Assembly (NCBI GenBank): GCA_026388365.1 | Contig: JAPLJW010000145.1 | Coordinates: forward strand, 1 to 10,790 | Length of the DNA: 10,790 bases | Direction of reading: 5' to 3' | DNA from: Deltaproteobacteria bacterium | Lineage (GTDB): Bacteria; Desulfobacterota; Syntrophia; Syntrophales; UBA5619 | Shown: positions 1-6,600 of the stretch, one piece after another | How positions within the stretch are numbered: the first letter of the stretch is position 1 | How the letters are laid out: each line of letters opens with the position of its first letter | Made by a program: the position numbers and the translations under genes | The notes under the pieces: generated by a model | The model's database searches: none | What the model saw: the letters and a program-made list of their open reading frames with translations, nothing else | Told to the model about the DNA's origin: nothing

Positions 1-31
1 GCAGCAGCTTGCGGTAGATCGTCAGCTTCAT
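1..31 (-). CDS. Start of a minus-strand gene, truncated by the window edge
   Basis: Only about ten codons are visible, reading MKLTIYRKLL from an ATG at 31-29 towards the left edge. A good Shine-Dalgarno, AAAGGA (43-38 on the minus strand), sits six bases before this ATG. A second ATG at 37-35 is in frame but directly abuts the Shine-Dalgarno, so 31 is the better start. A short basic N-terminus of this type is common at the start of sensor kinases and chemoreceptors before their first membrane helix, but that is only a resemblance and the product cannot be named. It would be transcribed divergently from the membrane protein gene at 373. Confidence 0.4.
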   Translation of the reverse strand, partial: MKLTIYRKLL

Positions 32-372
32 CCCCATTCCTTTGAGACGCCGGGTGTCCATCCTTGACGGCTTCGTAAAAAGGCTGGATGCTGCGTTTCG
101 CTTCATCCATCGTCATGGCGGCGTACGGCAAAGTACGCCTCATTCCTGAGGGTTCGCGCGCCTTGCCTGCAGCCTTTTTACGAAGCCGTCCCATTTTCAC
201 GACTTCTAAGACTATTTACGCAGTTGCCAGCCTTGAAACCCTAATTCCAGTAACATATCCCCATCGTTTCCGTAAAGGAGAATTGAAAAAATCTTCCCTT
301 TTCCGATGCCGATCTGATAAGGGAAAAGCCGCCATGGAAAATTTTTAACAAAACATCGGATTTGGGGAAAAA
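32..372. other. Intergenic region between divergent genes, containing repeat copy 1
   Basis: No convincing gene lies in this stretch of about 340 bases. It holds the Shine-Dalgarno of the leftward gene (38-43), the 125-bp palindromic repeat at 66-190, and AT-richer DNA from 191 to 372 that should carry the promoter of the gene at 373. The best promoter-like match I see is TTGAAA (233-238), 17 bases, then TATCCC (256-261), whose -10 box is poor. A purine-rich AAAGGAG at 274-280 precedes a possible TTG-started 19-codon frame ending at 348. Its spacing is too short to call a leader peptide. Confidence 0.5.
66..190 (+). repeat. Palindromic intergenic repeat, copy 1 (125 bp)
   Basis: The element is bounded by perfect 21-bp terminal inverted repeats, 66-86 (beginning GACGGCTTCG) and 170-190 (ending CGAAGCCGTC). 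Inside there is a second hairpin, GGCGTAC (120-126) with GTACGCC (133-139) around a six-base loop, followed by a small one, CCTCA (138-142) with TGAGG (147-151), that overlaps it by two bases. A diverged copy lies at 6475-6600 in the opposite orientation. The arms have the form A5-GGCT ... AGCC-T5, which resembles a two-way terminator with a very long loop. I see no clear target-site duplication and no transposase. From memory, similar repeats beginning GACGGCTTCGTAAAAAG are dispersed in Desulfobacterota genomes; I could not check this here. Confidence 0.85.
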
Positions 373-1326
373 ATGGACGGGGGAAATGCATTTCGGACGC
401 GGCTGAAAGAGGGAACGTTCGCCGGCCTGAAGAAGGGCTGGGACGGATTCATTTGGATGATGAAGATCATCGTCCCGATATCGCTTTTCACGGCGATCCT
501 CGACTGGAGCGGCCTCCTGAGCCACCTCAACTTCCTCCTCAAACCCCTGATGAGACTGCTCGACCTCCCGCCGGCCGCCGCCCTGCCGCTCATCATCGGC
601 ATGCTGAGTTCCCTTTACGGCGGGCTTGCCGCGATGATCGTCTTCCCCTTCAGTACAGCCCAAATGACGCTTATGGCCATTTTCATCCTGACGGCCCACG
701 GTCTGATCCAGGAAGGGATCATTCAGGGAAAGTCCGGCATCCACCCCCTGAAGGCCACGCTCGTCCGCATCGGGGCCGCCGTCGTTACGGTCCTTTTGGT
801 GGTTCCCTGGGTCGGAAGCTCAACGGTCATGCCGGTCGCCGCAGACGGCGCCCTGACGGTCAACCCGGCCTTCCCGGAAATGATCCGCCACTGGGCGTGG
901 ACGACCTTCCGTCTCACCGCGAAGATCTTCTTCATCATCATGGCCCTGCTCAGTCTCCTTGAACTCCTCAAAGCCTTTGAGCTGATACGCCCCTTCGTCC
1001 GGGCCCTCGGGCCGTTCCTCCGGATCATGGGCCTCGACCAGAAGGTCGGATTCCTCTGGATGACCGCGGTGATCTTCGGCCTCTCCTATGGCGGGGCGAT
1101 TATCATGGAAGAGGCCAAAAGCGGACACCTGAGCCGGGACGATCTGGAACTCCTCCACCTCTCCATCGGAATGAACCACTCGATGGTCGAAGACCCGGCC
1201 CTCTTTCTGCCGCTGGGCATCCACCCCGTCTGGCTTTATGCCCCCCGCCTGGTCATGGCCGTCATCATCGTCCGGCTGGTGCGCCTCTATCAGCGTTGCG
1301 CCCGCCGTCCCCGGCAAACCGCCTGA
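373..1326 (+). CDS. Nucleoside-recognition (Gate) domain membrane protein
   Basis: This 317-residue protein is hydrophobic and appears to be a polytopic inner-membrane protein. Membrane segments are visible at about 28-50, 67-90, 96-114, 130-148, 181-203, 226-246 and 288-304. The two halves look like repeats of one unit: GMLSSLYGGLAAMIV (76-90) and AVIFGLSYGGAIIME (232-246) occupy equivalent places. MNHSMVEDPALFLPLG (267-282) resembles the loop typical of nucleoside-recognition/Gate domain proteins, the family that also includes spore maturation proteins A and B and the gate regions of nucleoside and ferrous-iron transporters. No substrate can be read from the sequence. The ATG at 373 is preceded by GGGGAAAAA, a modest ribosome binding site. 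The gene stands alone: the next gene is 175 bp downstream and appears to have its own promoter. Family assignment is fairly sure; function is not known. Confidence 0.8.
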   Translation: MDGGNAFRTRLKEGTFAGLKKGWDGFIWMMKIIVPISLFTAILDWSGLLSHLNFLLKPLMRLLDLPPAAALPLIIGMLSSLYGGLAAMIVFPFSTAQMTLMAIFILTAHGLIQEGIIQGKSGIHPLKATLVRIGAAVVTVLLVVPWVGSSTVMPVAADGALTVNPAFPEMIRHWAWTTFRLTAKIFFIIMALLSLLELLKAFELIRPFVRALGPFLRIMGLDQKVGFLWMTAVIFGLSYGGAIIMEEAKSGHLSRDDLELLHLSIGMNHSMVEDPALFLPLGIHPVWLYAPRLVMAVIIVRLVRLYQRCARRPRQTA

Positions 1327-1340
1327 ATGCGAAGCCGCCG

Positions 1341-1366
1341 CGGGGGAAAAGGTCTCCTTGCCCCCG
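1341..1366 (+). terminator. Possible weak terminator hairpin after the Gate-domain gene
   Basis: CGGGGG (1341-1346) can pair with CCCCCG (1361-1366). An inner AAGG/CCTT stem, a small internal loop and a three-base loop complete the hairpin. It begins 14 bases after the stop codon. No T-run follows, so intrinsic termination would be weak. The right arm overlaps the proposed -35 box of the next gene. Confidence 0.3.
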
Positions 1367-1386
1367 GAAATAACTTCTGTTACAAT
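1358..1386 (+). promoter_or_regulatory. Candidate sigma-70 promoter for the phenylacetate-CoA ligase gene
   Basis: TTGCCC (1358-1363), a 17-base spacer and TACAAT (1381-1386) form a good match, and TG at 1378-1379 gives the extended -10 pattern TGnTACAAT. Transcription would start near 1393, leaving a leader of about 108 bases before the ATG at 1502. The leader begins with an imperfect hairpin, GAGGGcGC (1395-1402) with GCaCCCTC (1414-1421). Confidence 0.5.
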
Positions 1387-1501
1387 ATTCTTATGAGGGC
1401 GCACGTTTTTTCCGCACCCTCAAAGCCCATTTTTACAGATTTTAGAATTTCCCGGTGGCAAGGGCGGATTCATCCCGAAAAAACGAGAGGGGGAAGGTTC
1501 A

Positions 1502-2809
1502 ATGATCTACAATGAGGAGTTTGAAACACTGCCGCGAGAGGTGTTGGAGGCCCTGCAGCTCAAGCGGCTCCAGCAGGTCGTCCAGCGGGTTTACCATACC
1601 GTCGGTTTTTACCGGCGGGTCTTCGAAGAGGCCGGTGTCACACCCGACGACATCAAAACCCTGGACGATCTCAAACGTTTCCCCTTCACCACGAAGCAGG
1701 ACCTCCGGGACAACTACCCCTTCGGCATGTTCGCCGTCCCGATGAGCAGCGTCGTCCGCCTCCATGCCTCCTCCGGAACGACCGGCCGCTCCACCGTCGT
1801 GGGCTACACGAAGCGCGACATCGACACCTGGTCGGAACTGATGGCCCGCTGTTTTGTCGCCGCGGGACTCACGAAAAATGATATCATCCACAACGCCTAC
1901 GGCTACGGCCTCTTCACCGGGGGGCTGGGCGCCCACTACGGGGCGGAGAAATTAGGCGCGAGCGTCATCCCCATGTCCGGGGGCAACACGAAGCGGCAGA
2001 TCATGATCCTCCAGGATTTCGGACCGACGGCGATCTGCTGCACCCCCTCCTACGCGCTGAACCTTGCGGAACAGGGCAAGGCGATGGGCATCGACATGAG
2101 ATCCCTCAAGCTCCGGGTCGGAATCTTCGGCGCCGAACCCTGGAGCGAGAAGATGCGGCAGGAGATCGAAAACGTCCTGGGGATCAAGGCGCTTAACATC
2201 TTCGGTCTCTCCGAGATCATGGGCCCCGGGGTTTCGATGGAATGCCTGGAGGGTCGGCAGGGGATGCACATCTTCGAGGACCACTTCCTCGTCGAGACGA
2301 TCAACCCCGAAACCGGCGAGGTCCTGCCCCCGGGCGAAGCGGGAGAACTCGTCTTCACGACGATCACGAAGGAGGCATTCCCCCTGGTCCGCTACCGGAC
2401 CCGAGACCTCTCCCGCTTGATCACGGAACCCTGCCGGTGCGGCCGTACGCTCCACCGGATGGACCGCGTCACGGGACGCAGCGACGACATGCTGATCATC
2501 CGGGGGGTGAACGTCTTCCCCTCCCAGATCGAGGCGGTCCTTCTGGCGATCAAGGGGGTCGAACCCCACTACCAGCTTATCGTGGACCGCGCCGGCAATC
2601 TCGACACCCTGGAGATCCAGGTGGAGGTCGGCGAACAGATCTTCGCCAACGCCGACGAGGTCAAGGTCCTCCAGAACATGGAGCGGCAGATCGCCAAGGA
2701 CATCAAGGATTACCTCGGGGTGTCGGCCAAGGTCAAACTGGTGGAACCCAAAACCCTCCAGCGGTTCGAGGGGAAAGCAAGCCGCGTTGAGGACAAACGC
2801 CGGATCTGA
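1502..2809 (+). CDS. paaK: Phenylacetate-CoA ligase (AMP-forming)
   Basis: The 435-residue protein has the usual PaaK length and belongs to the ANL adenylate-forming superfamily. It activates an aryl or other carboxylic acid with ATP to an acyl-AMP and then to the CoA thioester, in the cytoplasm. Visible landmarks are the phosphate-binding loop [16 protein letters not shown] (88-103), the adenine-binding region GAEPWSEKM (210-218) and [12 protein letters not shown] (232-243), the hinge-side motif YRTRDLS (298-304), [21 protein letters not shown] (324-344) with its conserved Asp and Arg, and EGKASRV (423-429), whose Lys425 is the likely adenylation lysine. A CRCG pair of cysteines (311-314) is typical of this family. 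AGGGGGAAGG lies just before the ATG. It is followed after 66 bp by an ACT-domain gene, a common partnership in anaerobes that oxidise arylpyruvates or degrade aromatic acids. The exact acid substrate cannot be told. Confidence 0.93.
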   Translation: MIYNEEFETLPREVLEALQLKRLQQVVQRVYHTVGFYRRVFEEAGVTPDDIKTLDDLKRFPFTTKQDLRDNYPFGMFAVPMSSVVRLHASSGTTGRSTVVGYTKRDIDTWSELMARCFVAAGLTKNDIIHNAYGYGLFTGGLGAHYGAEKLGASVIPMSGGNTKRQIMILQDFGPTAICCTPSYALNLAEQGKAMGIDMRSLKLRVGIFGAEPWSEKMRQEIENVLGIKALNIFGLSEIMGPGVSMECLEGRQGMHIFEDHFLVETINPETGEVLPPGEAGELVFTTITKEAFPLVRYRTRDLSRLITEPCRCGRTLHRMDRVTGRSDDMLIIRGVNVFPSQIEAVLLAIKGVEPHYQLIVDRAGNLDTLEIQVEVGEQIFANADEVKVLQNMERQIAKDIKDYLGVSAKVKLVEPKTLQRFEGKASRVEDKRRI

Positions 2810-2875
2810 TCTTTGATGACCATCCCTCCGGGGCGGCTATCAGCCTGATGGGGGGAAGGAAAGGGGGTTTGAAAA

Positions 2876-3307
2876 ATGAAGGTGGAACAGATTTCCATAT
2901 TCCTGGAGAACAGACCGGGCGTGCTGGAGCAGGTGACGCGGATTTTAAAGGATGCCGGGATCAACATCCGGACCCTTTCGCTCGCGGACACCTCTGATTT
3001 CGGGATCCTCCGCATGATCGTCAACGACGTGGAGGCGACATCCCGCGTCCTCAAGGAGAAAGGCTTCCGCTTCAGCCGGACGAACGTCGTGGCCGTAGAG
3101 GTCCCGGACCGTCCGGGCGGCCTCCACGGGATCCTCGAGGTCGTCACGAAAAGCGGGATCAACGTGGAGTATCTTTACGCCTTCGTGGAGCGAAGCGGTG
3201 AGAACGCCGTGATGATCTTCCGGTTCGACGCCCCGGACCAGGCGATCGAGGCCCTCAAGCAAAACGGCCTGACCGTCCTGCCGGGGTCTAAGCTCTACGG
3301 GCTATAG
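2876..3307 (+). CDS. Tandem ACT-domain protein (amino-acid sensor type)
   Basis: The 143-residue cytoplasmic protein consists of two ACT domains and nothing else. The first spans about 3-66 and has the typical start [20 protein letters not shown] followed by [23 protein letters not shown]. The second spans about 71-138 and repeats the pattern as [20 protein letters not shown] and [11 protein letters not shown]. The NRPG and DRPG turns are where ACT dimers usually bind an amino acid. The protein has no catalytic domain, so a regulatory or sensing role is inferred, probably tied to the phenylacetate-CoA ligase 66 bp upstream, with which it likely shares a transcript. Stand-alone tandem-ACT proteins next to paaK occur in anaerobic bacteria and archaea. 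AAAGGGGG precedes the ATG. The gene converges on the 67-residue gene with only 16 bp between the two stops, and I see no clear terminator there. Confidence 0.88.
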   Translation: MKVEQISIFLENRPGVLEQVTRILKDAGINIRTLSLADTSDFGILRMIVNDVEATSRVLKEKGFRFSRTNVVAVEVPDRPGGLHGILEVVTKSGINVEYLYAFVERSGENAVMIFRFDAPDQAIEALKQNGLTVLPGSKLYGL

Positions 3308-3323
3308 GCAGATCACCCCTATC

Positions 3324-3527
3324 TCAGCCGGCCACCCGTTTTATCGTGCCGTCGCTGATCATCGCGTGGAACTGGGCGAGGAGTGCCCGTTCCTCATGGT
3401 CGAGATGACCGTCATCATGGGCGTTATCCAGGATGCGGCGATATTCGTCTGGCGTGACCTCGAAGTCGCTGATGGCGTGATTGATGAGCGCTTTCAGCTC
3501 TGTTGCCGATTTACTGTGTTTCTTCAT
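3324..3527 (-). CDS. 67-residue hypothetical protein with an EF-hand/TerB-like acidic loop
   Basis: I do not recognise a named family. The protein is charged and probably all-helical, with no signal peptide or membrane segment. Its central segment NAHDDGHLDHEE (residues 35-46) has Asp, Gly, Leu and Glu at EF-hand-like spacing but Asn and His at two ligand positions. The same stretch, an acidic DG followed by a leucine and then Glu-rich helix, also resembles the repeats of TerB-like proteins. A second acidic turn, ISDGTI (57-62), comes near the C-terminus. The ATG at 3527 has GAGGG seven bases upstream, which supports a real gene. It lies 58 bp downstream of the AICAR transformylase gene on the same strand and could be its last operon member. 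The function is unknown. Confidence 0.6.
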   Translation of the reverse strand: MKKHSKSATELKALINHAISDFEVTPDEYRRILDNAHDDGHLDHEERALLAQFHAMISDGTIKRVAG

Positions 3528-3585
3528 GGATGCCCTCGCAAAGCAGCAGTACTTGATTTGAATATCTTCCTCTGTTCCTGATATC

Positions 3586-4875
3586 TCAGTGTTTGAAGGC
3601 CCTCTGGCCCGTGAGGACCATGGTCACCCCCGCTTCGTTGCAAGCCTCGATAACTTCCCAATCCCGCATGGAACCGCCGGGCTGAACCACGGCGGTCACA
3701 CCCTGCCGGATCCCCACATCAATACCGTCCCGGAAGGGAAAGAAGGCATCCGAAACCATTGCCGCTCCCACGAGACCCGCCCGGGCATTCTTGGTTTCGG
3801 CATCGATCCGGTCTTTTTCCTCCTGCGGGCGGGTCCCCTTCTCGATGGCCAGTTCAAGATCCTTGTAGGGAAGGCCGTACCGCTCGAAGCAGAGGGCATC
3901 GGCATATTTCTGGTAGGCCTTGTAGACGGCGATCTCGGCTACGCCGACGCGGTCCTGCTCTCCCGTGCCGATCCCGACGGTGCACCCGTCCTTGACGTAG
4001 ATCACCGAATTGGAGGTCACCCCCTGTTCGACAAACCAGCCGAAGAGGAGGTCCTCCATTTCCCGCGCGGTCGGCGGCCGCTTGATCCGGTAGGTCTTGT
4101 TCTTGTAAGTGGTCTCGGCGAGCATCAGGTCCGCCGCGCCCTTGACCTTGTTGAGCGGTGACTGCTGGACAATGATGCCCCCGTCGATCAGGGATTTGAT
4201 GTCCACGAAACGCCGGGAGAGGTAGTCCTTCAGGCGGTCGATCTGCGCCAGCTGAATGATCCGCAGATTGGCCCGCCCTTTGAGGATCTCCAGGGTGCCT
4301 TCTTCGTAATCGGGGGCGCCAACGACCTCCAGGTAGTTCTCAGAGATGAGGGCCGCCGTTTCCCGGTCCACCGGCCGGTTCAGGACCAGGCAGCCGCCGA
4401 AGGCCGCGATCCGGTCCGCACGGTTCGCTCGCCGGTAGGCTTCGGCGAGGGACCCGCCGCAGGCGACGCCGCAGGGGTTGTTATGCTTCAGGATCGCCGC
4501 TGCGGGTTTACCCATGAGGTACTTCATGATGTTCAGGCCGTTGTCCAGGTCGGTGAGGTTGGTCTTGCCGGGATGCTTCCCCTCCTGAAGCATGTCCACC
4601 TCCCGGATGGCGCTGACCAGCCCGTTGTTCGGGTCGATGAAGCGGCACCCCCCCAGGATCAGGTTTCCACCCACCAGTTCGTACAGTGCGGCTTCCTGGC
4701 CTGGATTCTCTCCGTAGCGAAGCCCCTTCTCGATGAGTTCGCCCGTCTTGGAATCAGGAAATGTCCAGGTCCGTTTCCGATAGACGAGTTCCTGATCGCC
4801 GAAAGTCATGCGCAGGGAATCGGGAAAGTGGTCTTCCATTACGGTTCGGTACATTTTCTTCAAGTCTTCGGCCAT
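3586..4875 (-). CDS. purH: AICAR transformylase (PurH-type) lacking the IMP cyclohydrolase domain
   Basis: The protein (429 residues) carries the formyltransferase half of PurH, which uses 10-formyl-THF to formylate AICAR in the penultimate step of IMP synthesis. The domain begins at LRYGENPGQEAALY (52-65). It continues with LKHNNPCGVA (129-138), containing the Lys-His pair of the active site, AFGG (158-161), SNSVIYVKDGCTVGIGTGEQDRV (288-310), VSDAFFPFRDGID (374-386) and VQPGGSMRDWEVI (397-409), and ends with TGQRAFKH. Bifunctional PurH is about 510-530 residues, with an N-terminal MGS-like cyclohydrolase domain of about 200 residues. Here that domain is absent and is replaced by about 50 residues of unassigned sequence. 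An excellent AAGGAG five bases before the ATG confirms the start, so this is not a truncation. IMP cyclohydrolase must be encoded elsewhere (an IMPCH-only PurH or PurO). Confidence 0.9.
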   Translation of the reverse strand: MAEDLKKMYRTVMEDHFPDSLRMTFGDQELVYRKRTWTFPDSKTGELIEKGLRYGENPGQEAALYELVGGNLILGGCRFIDPNNGLVSAIREVDMLQEGKHPGKTNLTDLDNGLNIMKYLMGKPAAAILKHNNPCGVACGGSLAEAYRRANRADRIAAFGGCLVLNRPVDRETAALISENYLEVVGAPDYEEGTLEILKGRANLRIIQLAQIDRLKDYLSRRFVDIKSLIDGGIIVQQSPLNKVKGAADLMLAETTYKNKTYRIKRPPTAREMEDLLFGWFVEQGVTSNSVIYVKDGCTVGIGTGEQDRVGVAEIAVYKAYQKYADALCFERYGLPYKDLELAIEKGTRPQEEKDRIDAETKNARAGLVGAAMVSDAFFPFRDGIDVGIRQGVTAVVQPGGSMRDWEVIEACNEAGVTMVLTGQRAFKH

Positions 4876-4919
4876 GTTTTCTCCTTTTTCATTATAATTT
4901 CTGATATGTTACCAGTCAC

Positions 4920-4949
4920 TTTATAAGGCCTGAATGTGCCATAAATCAA
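4920..4949 (-). promoter_or_regulatory. Candidate sigma-70 promoter for the AICAR transformylase gene
   Basis: Read on the minus strand, TTGATT (4949-4944), an 18-base spacer and TATAAA (4925-4920) lie in the AT-rich gap between rtcB and purH. Transcription would start near 4913, giving a leader of about 38 bases that includes the AAGGAG ribosome binding site. This suggests purH can be transcribed independently of the rtcB operon. Confidence 0.45.
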
Positions 4950-4994
4950 ATTAAACTTTGTGCCCTTTCACCCCGACGGGACGTAAAAATTGTT

Positions 4995-6437
4995 TTATCC
5001 CTTGATGCAGCCGAGGGCGCGCAGGCGGGCCACCTTTTTGGAGAGGCCCGCCCGATGGACAACCTCGACAACTTCGTCCAGATCCTTGTAAGCCTCGGGA
5101 ATTTCCTCCATCAGCGTCCCCTTTCCGGAAGACATAACCATCACCCCGCGGGCCGCCATCTCCTTTGCAATCGACCGCCCCCGGCAGGACTTCGTCGCCC
5201 GGGTCCGGCTCATCACCCGGCCCGCGCCGTGACAGGTGCTCCCGAAGGTCTCCGTGAAGGCCCCCTGAGTCCCCGCCAAAACATAAGAGCCCGTCCCCAT
5301 GTCCCCGGGGATGAGGACCGGCTGTCCCGCCTTCCGGTAGGATTGGGGAATAGCCGCATGCCCCGGCGGATAGGCCCGCGTCGCCCCTTTCCGGTGGACG
5401 CACAGACAAACTTCTTTTCCTTCCACGGGGAGGGTTTCGATCTTCGCGATATTGTGGCAGAGGTCGTAGAGAAGTCTCATCCCGAGCTCCCGCGGCCCCA
5501 TCCCCAATGTCTTTTCGAAGGTCTCCCGGGTCCGGTGCATCAGCATCTGCCGGTTCGTCCAGGCATAGTTCGCCGCGCAGGCCATCGCAGCGAGGTAATC
5601 CCGGCCCCGGTCCGAGTTCAGCCGGGCGCAGGCCAACTGGCGGTCGGGCAGGTCGATCCCGATCTCCCCCGCGTGTTTCACCATCCGCGCCAGGTAATCG
5701 TCGCAAACCTGGTAGCCGAGACCCCGGGAGCCGCTGTGAATCATCACGCAGATCTGTCCCGGCTCAAGGCCGAAGGCCGCAGCAGCGGTTTCGTCGAAGA
5801 GTTCCTCCACGACCTCGATCTCGAGGAAATGGTTCCCCGACCCGAGTGTCCCGAGCTGGTCCTTCCCCCGCAAGAGCGCCCGGTCGCTCACCTTCTCCGG
5901 ATCGGCGCCCGCCATCACCCCGCCGTCCTCGGTCGTCTCCAGGTCTGCCGCCGTACCATAGCCGCGGCGGATGGCCCAGGCCGCGCCTTCGACCAGGACC
6001 TGCCTTTCCTCCTTGGGGGAGAGCTTCAGGGGCCCCCGGGAACCAACGCCGGAGGGGATGTTCTGAAAGAGCGCCGTGATCAGCGCCGGGATGTGCTCCC
6101 GGACGTCGGGAAGGCGAAGCCGCGTGGTTATGAGGCGGCAGCCGCAGTTGATGTCGTACCCGACGCCGCCGGGGGAGACGATCCCCTCGTCGAGGTCAAA
6201 GGCCGCGACCCCGCCGATGGGAAAGCCGTAGCCCCAGTGCATGTCCGGCATAGCGAACGAGGCCGTCACGATTCCCGGCAGGTGGGCGACGTTGGCCACC
6301 TGCCTTGGCCCCTCGTCGGCCCCCATCCCCTTCAAGAGCTTCTCGCTCGTATAAATGAGACCGGGGACGCGCATCCCCCCCGTCGGCGGCATCTCCCACC
6401 GCCATTCGTCGATTCGGCGAAAACGGGTGTCAGACAT
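4995..6437 (-). CDS. rtcB: RNA-splicing ligase RtcB
   Basis: RtcB joins RNA ends carrying 2',3'-cyclic phosphate or 3'-phosphate to 5'-OH ends, using GTP and Mn2+ through a histidine-linked guanylate, and acts in RNA repair or tRNA splicing. From the ATG at 6437 the protein is 480 residues, matching the long archaeal-type RtcB (Pyrococcus horikoshii, 481). The metal and active-site residues fall almost at the Pyrococcus numbers: Asp95 and Cys98 in GYDINCGCR, His203 in GSGNHFLEI, His234 in MIHSGSRG, His328 in LCHNIAK, and His403 in STCHGAGR, which should accept GMP. It ends with CIKG, the usual C-terminal Lys. GAAAGG lies about ten bases before this ATG. The frame stays open upstream to 6629 only by reading through the intergenic repeat, so that extension is not real. 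Archease lies 161 bp upstream, a known functional partner. Confidence 0.95.
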   Translation of the reverse strand: MSDTRFRRIDEWRWEMPPTGGMRVPGLIYTSEKLLKGMGADEGPRQVANVAHLPGIVTASFAMPDMHWGYGFPIGGVAAFDLDEGIVSPGGVGYDINCGCRLITTRLRLPDVREHIPALITALFQNIPSGVGSRGPLKLSPKEERQVLVEGAAWAIRRGYGTAADLETTEDGGVMAGADPEKVSDRALLRGKDQLGTLGSGNHFLEIEVVEELFDETAAAAFGLEPGQICVMIHSGSRGLGYQVCDDYLARMVKHAGEIGIDLPDRQLACARLNSDRGRDYLAAMACAANYAWTNRQMLMHRTRETFEKTLGMGPRELGMRLLYDLCHNIAKIETLPVEGKEVCLCVHRKGATRAYPPGHAAIPQSYRKAGQPVLIPGDMGTGSYVLAGTQGAFTETFGSTCHGAGRVMSRTRATKSCRGRSIAKEMAARGVMVMSSGKGTLMEEIPEAYKDLDEVVEVVHRAGLSKKVARLRALGCIKG

Positions 6438-6474
6438 GACGATAACCGACCTTTCAACCAACGAATCTTCTGGA

Positions 6475-6600
6475 GATGGTTTCGCAAAAAGCCCCAGAGG
6501 CAAGGCGCGCGACGCCTGAGGAACGAGGCGTACTTTTTGGTACGTCGCAGTGACGAAGGCGGAAGCGCAACGCCGCATATGGGCTTTTTGCGAGGCCGTC
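6475..6600 (-). repeat. Palindromic intergenic repeat, copy 2 (126 bp)
   Basis: Read on the minus strand this is a diverged copy of the element at 66-190; about 79 of the first 100 aligned positions agree, with one single-base gap near the right arm. Its 20-base arms, 6600-6581 (starting GACGGCCTCG) and 6494-6475, match at 17 positions. The three deviations are G-U wobbles if the plus strand is transcribed and A-C mismatches if the minus strand is. The central hairpin GGCGTAC (6527-6533) with GTACGTC (6540-6546) is kept. It fills 126 of the 161 bases between archease and rtcB, and its first two bases form part of the archease TGA stop. It may affect the ratio of rtcB to archease message by pausing, termination or protection of RNA ends. 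Confidence 0.85.

Noticed and set aside
298..328. Seven-base inverted repeat CTTTTCC / GGAAAAG before the gene at 373
   Set aside because: The stem is short with a loop of about 17 bases and no associated T-run or known motif; a stem this size is expected by chance.
4891..4896. Perfect TATAAT on the minus strand before purH, with GTGACT 17 bases upstream
   Set aside because: Transcription would start about nine bases before the ATG, inside the Shine-Dalgarno sequence, so the upstream TTGATT/TATAAA pair is more plausible.
66..6600. Composite transposon bounded by the two inverted repeats
   Set aside because: The copies are inverted and about 6.3 kb apart, but the genes between them are ordinary housekeeping and catabolic genes with no transposase. 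The copies differ at about a fifth of positions, and each copy already has its own inverted ends.
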